Shown: positions 58,744-64,000 of the stretch, one piece after another
Numbering within the stretch: the stretch's first letter is position 1
Layout of the letters: every line of letters starts with the position of its first letter
Origin: Manihot esculenta
Taxonomy: Eukaryota; Streptophyta; Magnoliopsida; Malpighiales; Euphorbiaceae
DNA length: 64,000 nucleotides
NCBI RefSeq assembly: GCF_001659605.2
Contig: NC_035170.2
Span: forward strand, 2,914,001 to 2,978,000
Direction: 5' to 3'
Notes under the pieces: model-generated
The model's input: only the letters and a program-made list of their open reading frames with translations
What the model was told of the DNA's origin: nothing
The model's database searches: none
Position numbers and translations under genes: made by a program

Positions 58744-60280
58744 AGCTTAAGCATACATGTCAATTACACAGTCCACATTCCTTCACTGGCATCAAATCAC
58801 AAGAATAAATAACCAAATCAGCCAATTATAGATGCAATTAACAACTCCACTTGAACTGCATGGTATAAGAGTGGAAAAAAAAGTCCCATCATCAAGTGAA
58901 AATAATAAACACAACCACACAATGTGATATGGTTATCAGCATTGGCTCTTGAGAGATCACCAAAGCAAGCGATGTTATGAACTACATAAATTCACATGCG
59001 CCATAGATAATTACCATAGCAGACCCACCAGCCACCACCAAAAAACAGAGATCCATAAATCATGGCTCCATGAGAAGCAGAATATACAATAAAACTTTAA
59101 AGAAAAACACAGATGGTCATCTGATAGGATTACATAAGGGCTTAATGATCAACAAAACAATGAAAGAAACATGCGCTCACGCTAAATTGTTCTAAGACTA
59201 TTACTAGAATTGAAAAAAAAAAAAAAATGCAACTATTGCATCGCGTCAATTAGAATAAAAATCCTCAGATAATTGGCATCAATGTAAATAAAAACTATTT
59301 TCCTTTGTAACATCATATTCGCATTTTGAGATCCCAAAACTCCCAACATAGATCAATCTCAAGTTCAAAACCGTGATCGATCCAGCGTAGTCAAGAATAA
59401 TACATCTGGAACTCTGTTCCGTTAACTACAATTCAAGGTGCTACTTCCAAATCCAGGATTTGGCTTTTGCTCTACATTATAATTGAACTAAAATTGGATT
59501 TCAACTTCCATAAAACCCCAATCTACATACTCAATTTTACCAAATTTGATGAATTTATAACTCCTATACAAAATTCAAATCCATTAGCAATTTTCTGAAT
59601 ACACCACCAAAAATAGAGCGACATCTAAATCCCTTAAACCCCAAAGCAGTCCAGTTAAAAACGGAGAACTCCAATTCATAACCATGATGTAAAATTCTAG
59701 AGAATTCCGACTCCCGCTCAAATACAATAAATTTGCACCCAACCAACAAGAACACAACTTCAAGGATCAGATCCCGATCTCAGTTTCAATTCAGCAAAAC
59801 ATTATGTACAACTCAAAATCCTCAGAATTCCCGCCGGATTATCGATCTGAACTTGCTCAACAACAATTCACAACAAAACAAAACAATAATTCAAACAAAA
59901 AATTGAAGAACAGAGAATTCAACAAGGAATTCGATTTACTCACCTGAAATAAAAGATCTTCGGATTAAAGTCTACAAAGTATGTACATAAAAAACAAATA
60001 ATTATCTGCTCACTTTGGAAATGGAAAATGAAAAAGAAGAAATCCTTGAGAAATGCAAAACAAAGATCAGAGAATTCAAAAACAAAAGGTAAAATTAAAA
60101 GAATTAGAACAAGAAAAAAAAAAACAAATTTCAAATAATTTGAATTCTCATCTCTCTTCTCTCAATGGAATTATGAATTGAGAATGATCTCTAACTAAAT
60201 GGAGAGGACATTAAAAAAGAAGCACAAAAACCTCTCCTTTTCTCTCTCTCTCTCTCTCTCTCTAAAAAACCACCAAAAAA
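58744..60280 (-). other. 5' leader region and leader intron of the TRP gene
   Basis: On the - strand TTTCAG/gtgagtaaat at about 59944 is a strong donor in an otherwise non-coding region, suggesting a leader intron of about 1.2 kb ending shortly before the ATG at 58743. A leader exon would span about 59945-60280. TATAAAAAG (plus coordinates 60306-60313) and a (CT)n run at 60241-60263 support the start region. Exact acceptor not determined. Confidence 0.5.
60241..60263. repeat. (TC)n microsatellite near the TRP transcription start
   Basis: About 11 TC units. As GA on the transcribed strand it could act as a GAGA-type element in the TRP leader. Confidence 0.8.
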
Positions 60281-60305
60281 CAGTGGCTTAAACCTCCCTT
60301 ATATC

Positions 60306-60313
60306 TTTTTATA
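60306..60313 (-). promoter_or_regulatory. Putative TATA box of the TRP gene
   Basis: TATAAAAA on the - strand, about 30 bp before the inferred start and upstream of the (GA)n leader. Confidence 0.5.
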
Positions 60314-60319
60314 AAGTTT

Positions 60320-60940
60320 TGACCACAAAACCGGACCAGCCAGTGAAAGGGCTGTAATATTACGGGCAATAGCAGGTCACCATAGTCCCTAAACCCCTCT
60401 TCTCTCTCTCTACGAATTGTTCAAGGCAAGATGGGGTGTGCCACGTGGCTGCTTCTCTCATAATATTAAACCATGTCAGATTTCTAAATTTTTGGGGATA
60501 ATGTAAAAAAGAAATAAATAAAACACATGAAAATGGGGAGGTGGATTTGATGTGGGCGCTCACTTCTCGTGTATCCGTCATACTTCTTTCTTATTGGTCC
60601 ACTTGTGAGGTCCACCGAGTTCATATGCAACTTCGTCTAATGGAACTAAATTTCAAGGACCCTCGGGGGAATATTCTTTATTCTAAATTTTCTAGGATTA
60701 TTGGGATTTAATACCTCAATTTTTTTTAATCAAAATCCATTTACTTAATAGAACGTATCAACATTAATATAAAATTAATATAACAAAATCCATTGAAAAA
60801 AAAATTAATTAAAAACATAAATCAATTGAAAAAAAATTAATTAAAAAATAAATTATTTTTTTTTAAATAAACCACAAGAAAAAATTAAAATTTAATTTAA
60901 AGGTATTAAAACAAACGTAATTATTTTTGACCATTTACAT
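60320..60940. other. Intergenic upstream of TRP, no gene seen
   Basis: The first 350 bp are GC-richer with GCCACGTGGC at about 60439-60448 (palindromic G-box), probably distal promoter of the TRP gene. The rest is A/T-rich. Confidence 0.5.
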
Positions 60941-60944
60941 GAAT

Positions 60945-61345
60945 TTAAAAGTGAGCATTGTTTAATTTAAATTGAAAAAGCTATCTGAATCGAATTAATT
61001 TAAAATTTTAGTTTGATTTTTTTTTATCAGTTTAATTTTTAATTTTAAAATTTTTAATTATTTCAATTCGATTCGATTTTAATTAGAAAAAATTTAAAAA
61101 AATTAAATCAAATTAATTAATAATAAAATATTATTTTTAATAATATAAATATATTAAATATATTTTAATTAAGTAAAGTGTATAAATTAAAAAATTTATT
61201 AAACTTTTAAATCGATTAAATTGAATTGAATTAAAATCAATTTAATTTTTAATTAAAATCAGTTCGTACCGTTTTTATAAATACTAAAATTTTAAATTTT
61301 AATTTAATTTAATTTTAAATCAAATTCAGCGAATGCACACCTACG
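60945..61345 (-). mobile_element. Degraded MITE-like element, family M, copy 4
   Basis: Ends AAAGTGAGCATTGTTTAATT and AGCGAATGCACACCTA mirror the termini of the 33004-33472 copy, in inverted orientation. TTTATAAATACTAAAATTTT near the right end is the complement of that copy's TTTTAGTATTTATAAAA. Non-coding; no target duplication visible. Confidence 0.55.
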
Positions 61346-64000
61346 TAAACAAATACAAATAATTTAGAGAATAAAATAATACATCATATTATGAGATTTA
61401 TAGTTTTTATTAGATTTAATTAATAATAATATTATTATTTGAATTGAATATATGTGGATTAAAAAAAGAAAGACGAATCTAATTAGCTTCTTAATTATTG
61501 TTTTTCCATTCTGGATAAACAATATTAATTAAGTTAACCATACCGAATGATTTTCTATTTAAATTAGAGGGTAGTTGTTAATTATTTTCTCAAATTTATT
61601 TTTTATTAAGCAATGTGTCCATATATTTTTAATTGCTAAAATAACATGAGTCATTTTATTTTAATTAAAAATCTCGCATTAATTATATTTATAAAAAAAT
61701 TACTTTTAAATGTATAAAAAAATTACTTTTAATTATATTTTAAATAAATGTATAAATTACTTTTAAATGAATTTTTAATAATATTCGATTAATATATTTA
61801 TATAAAAAAGAAATCACAGTACTTCCAACCGTAATATCAAACATGTCCTAAATTTCTCAAAGTTTGAAAACTGATGATAAGCTATAATCAACAAATTCAT
61901 AGAGCGATATCTATTTATATAGTTAGAAAATAAAATTAAAATCAAATAGGAAACCTTTTAAAGTTAGAATTGTTATTTTGGGATTATATATATTTTAAGT
62001 TTTTTTTTAAAAAAAAAAACTATGAAAATTTATACTCTGATTGGAAAAAATAAAATAAAATATTTTTTTAAAATATAATTTTATAAAGTAAGAATTTTCA
62101 TATTTTAAATTTTAATATTTTTTATTATTAAAAAAAATTTAAAACTATTTGAAAGTTTTTACTTTCATCGAAAAATTTGTGATTTTTAGAATTAAAAAAA
62201 AAAAAAGAATTCACGGTAGAATTATTACTATTTAAATTATTAATTGCAGGGCTAAATTCATCATTTGCTTTTGTCCGCTCAGCAATGCAAAATTGCAAAT
62301 TTCAACAGACGAGCCAATGGAACCACCGGCGGTGTCACTTACAAAGAAAATCATACCCAGCCGTCTTTCCTATAAGTTTGTTTTATTACCCATTTTTATA
62401 TTTTTAAAATAAAAAAAAACAAAATTATTCATCAAATATAAATAAATAAAATATTTTTTGAAATTTTTGTATAATTATTTGAAAAAAAATAAATGATGTG
62501 GCGTGAAAAAAGCATGAAAGGTATCGAAAAGAGTGGACCGAAGCGGCAAACTGGTTTATCCCGTAAAAAGAGTGTCCGCATAGATAATGTACACGCCTTG
62601 TTTAAATGAAGTTTCCTTCTTTGACAAGTGTCAAGCAGCCGGTTTACCTGAGGTAACTTTTCTACACGTGTCCGTCAGCATGCGAGTCAAACGCAATAAG
62701 CTTCGTGGTTGCGTCTCTGGTCTGGCTCTCTATGAAACTGGACTGAACCTGTTCGAAGAAATTGTTGCTACGAGGAATGTTATCGACAATTTTTTTTTTA
62801 TATAAGTTAAATTAAATTTTAATTCAACTTTTTATTATTTTTTTTTTTGAATCAATTCAACTTTTTATTAATTAAATTTATATGTTTTTACTTAAAAATT
62901 AAATAAATTCTCTTCTAGCATAAATTTTTTTTAATAATACATAAATGTGGGAATTATAGAAGTTATATTTATTATGCAATTTTCTATAAATAATTATATT
63001 TATGGACAGGTTGACTATTAGTAACTTGGTGATTGTTAATAGTTTGTGTTGAATAATATTACACGTTTTGCTGAATTTGTATTATACGCAATTTATCCTT
63101 ATGACCAATTGACCATATACAAATTTTTTGAACCTTCTCAATGAATTCTATCATTTTAATTCAATTGTGTGGAAAAATCAAATTATTTCATCAAACTTTA
63201 AATTTGTATTTTTTTTTATATTTAATGGTGGATGAAAAATCAAACAAACTGTGTTAATCGAATCATAATACAAAATATTAATAGTTCAAATTTCAATAGT
63301 TCACACTACTTTTAAAATAGTTTTAAACAGACTTTGTTATCACTATTTAATTTTTAATATTTTTAATTAATTCATAATTATTTAGTTAAAAATTGACCTT
63401 TGAATTATTATTTCTAATTATTAACATCCATTTGTTTGAAAAAGAACTTCTCACATTAAAAATATTTCTCAAAAAATTAATTTATTTTTTATTTATTTTT
63501 TTTATTATTTAGTGTTTATAATATAAAAAAAAATTTAATATATATTTTTTAAAAAAATTATTAATTTTAACTATTAAATATTTTATTATTTAATTTTTAT
63601 AATTTAAAAAATTTATTAGCCGATTCCTTATAAATTTAAAAAATTTATTAATTAATTTTTTTTATTAAAAATATTTTAAATATTTTTAAAATATTAACAG
63701 TTAAAATTAATAAAAAAAATTAATTAGTAAACTTTTATTTATTTCTTTATATATTTTATTTATAATATCTGAGTTCACCCAACAAATTTACCATAAAATT
63801 GAGCGCCAACATTACTAAGAGGAAAGGCGGATAGAGATGGTGAACGGAAACTTCCAAAGAGGAGGAGAATCTCCAAGAGATATACTCGTAACTGTCAAAG
63901 AAAAGCATTAATTTGGGAGTTAGGACCATGACCCACAAGCAAGTTCTTTCTCTATCTGAAATTTGGCTCTTGTTCCTCTGTCATCAAAACTAGAAAGCTA
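61346..64000. other. AT-rich intergenic to window edge, no supported gene
   Basis: Only 62250-62800 is of higher complexity. A 72-codon ATG frame (62587-62805) has even codon-like composition but no recognised domain, and an ACACGTGT G-box lies inside it, so it could equally be promoter DNA of a gene elsewhere. The last 230 bp (63770-64000) change composition and may be the edge of a gene that continues beyond the window, strand unclear. Confidence 0.45.

Overview
This window is nuclear DNA from a flowering plant, most likely a eudicot. It has very AT-rich intergenic space, GT-AG introns, a land-plant microRNA (miR172), plant-specific gene families (GRAS, SIAMESE-RELATED, telomere-repeat-binding TRP) and degraded Ty1/copia, Ty3/gypsy, LINE, SINE and MULE-like elements. 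I cannot fix the species from sequence alone; a woody rosid such as a Euphorbiaceae member is a guess. Many candidate reading frames in the window start at non-ATG codons or run antisense to real exons, and I left those out.

Layout. 1-22.7 kb is gene-poor and repeat-rich. It holds MITE-like and LTR-like fragments, a perfect 156-bp tandem duplication, a decayed copia element (about 11.5-14.2 kb) and a LINE fragment (17.0-17.5 kb). 22.8-24.4 kb carries a MIR172 gene on the + strand, with hairpin, TATA box, short leader ORF and telomere-like leader motif. At 28.3-28.5 kb on the - strand is a small intronless SIAMESE-RELATED CDK-inhibitor gene. 30.5-35.2 kb is an LTR retrotransposon on the - strand. 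It keeps gag remnants, but the space where pol would be is occupied by an 82-bp tandem array, and a MULE-type MITE is nested inside it.

36.6-60.3 kb is the gene-rich part. It contains ARP5 (+, 12 coding exons), an FtsJ/RrmJ-type rRNA 2'-O-methyltransferase (-, 6 exons, convergent with ARP5), a tRNA-Glu(UUC) (-), a GRAS transcription factor of the LISCL group (-, one coding exon) and a TRP1-type double-strand telomere-repeat-binding protein (-, 9 coding exons). A very short SINE with a 17-bp target duplication lies at 51.2 kb. 60.3-64 kb is AT-rich with a fourth MITE copy and one doubtful ORF.

The genes do not form an operon or a shared pathway. The themes are developmental timing (miR172), cell-cycle exit (SMR), chromatin remodelling (ARP5 of INO80), rRNA modification (FtsJ), stress or detoxification transcription (LISCL GRAS) and telomere binding (TRP). 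The strongest non-protein discovery is the MIR172 locus and its leader; the most unusual structure is the gypsy-type element with its internal 82-bp array.
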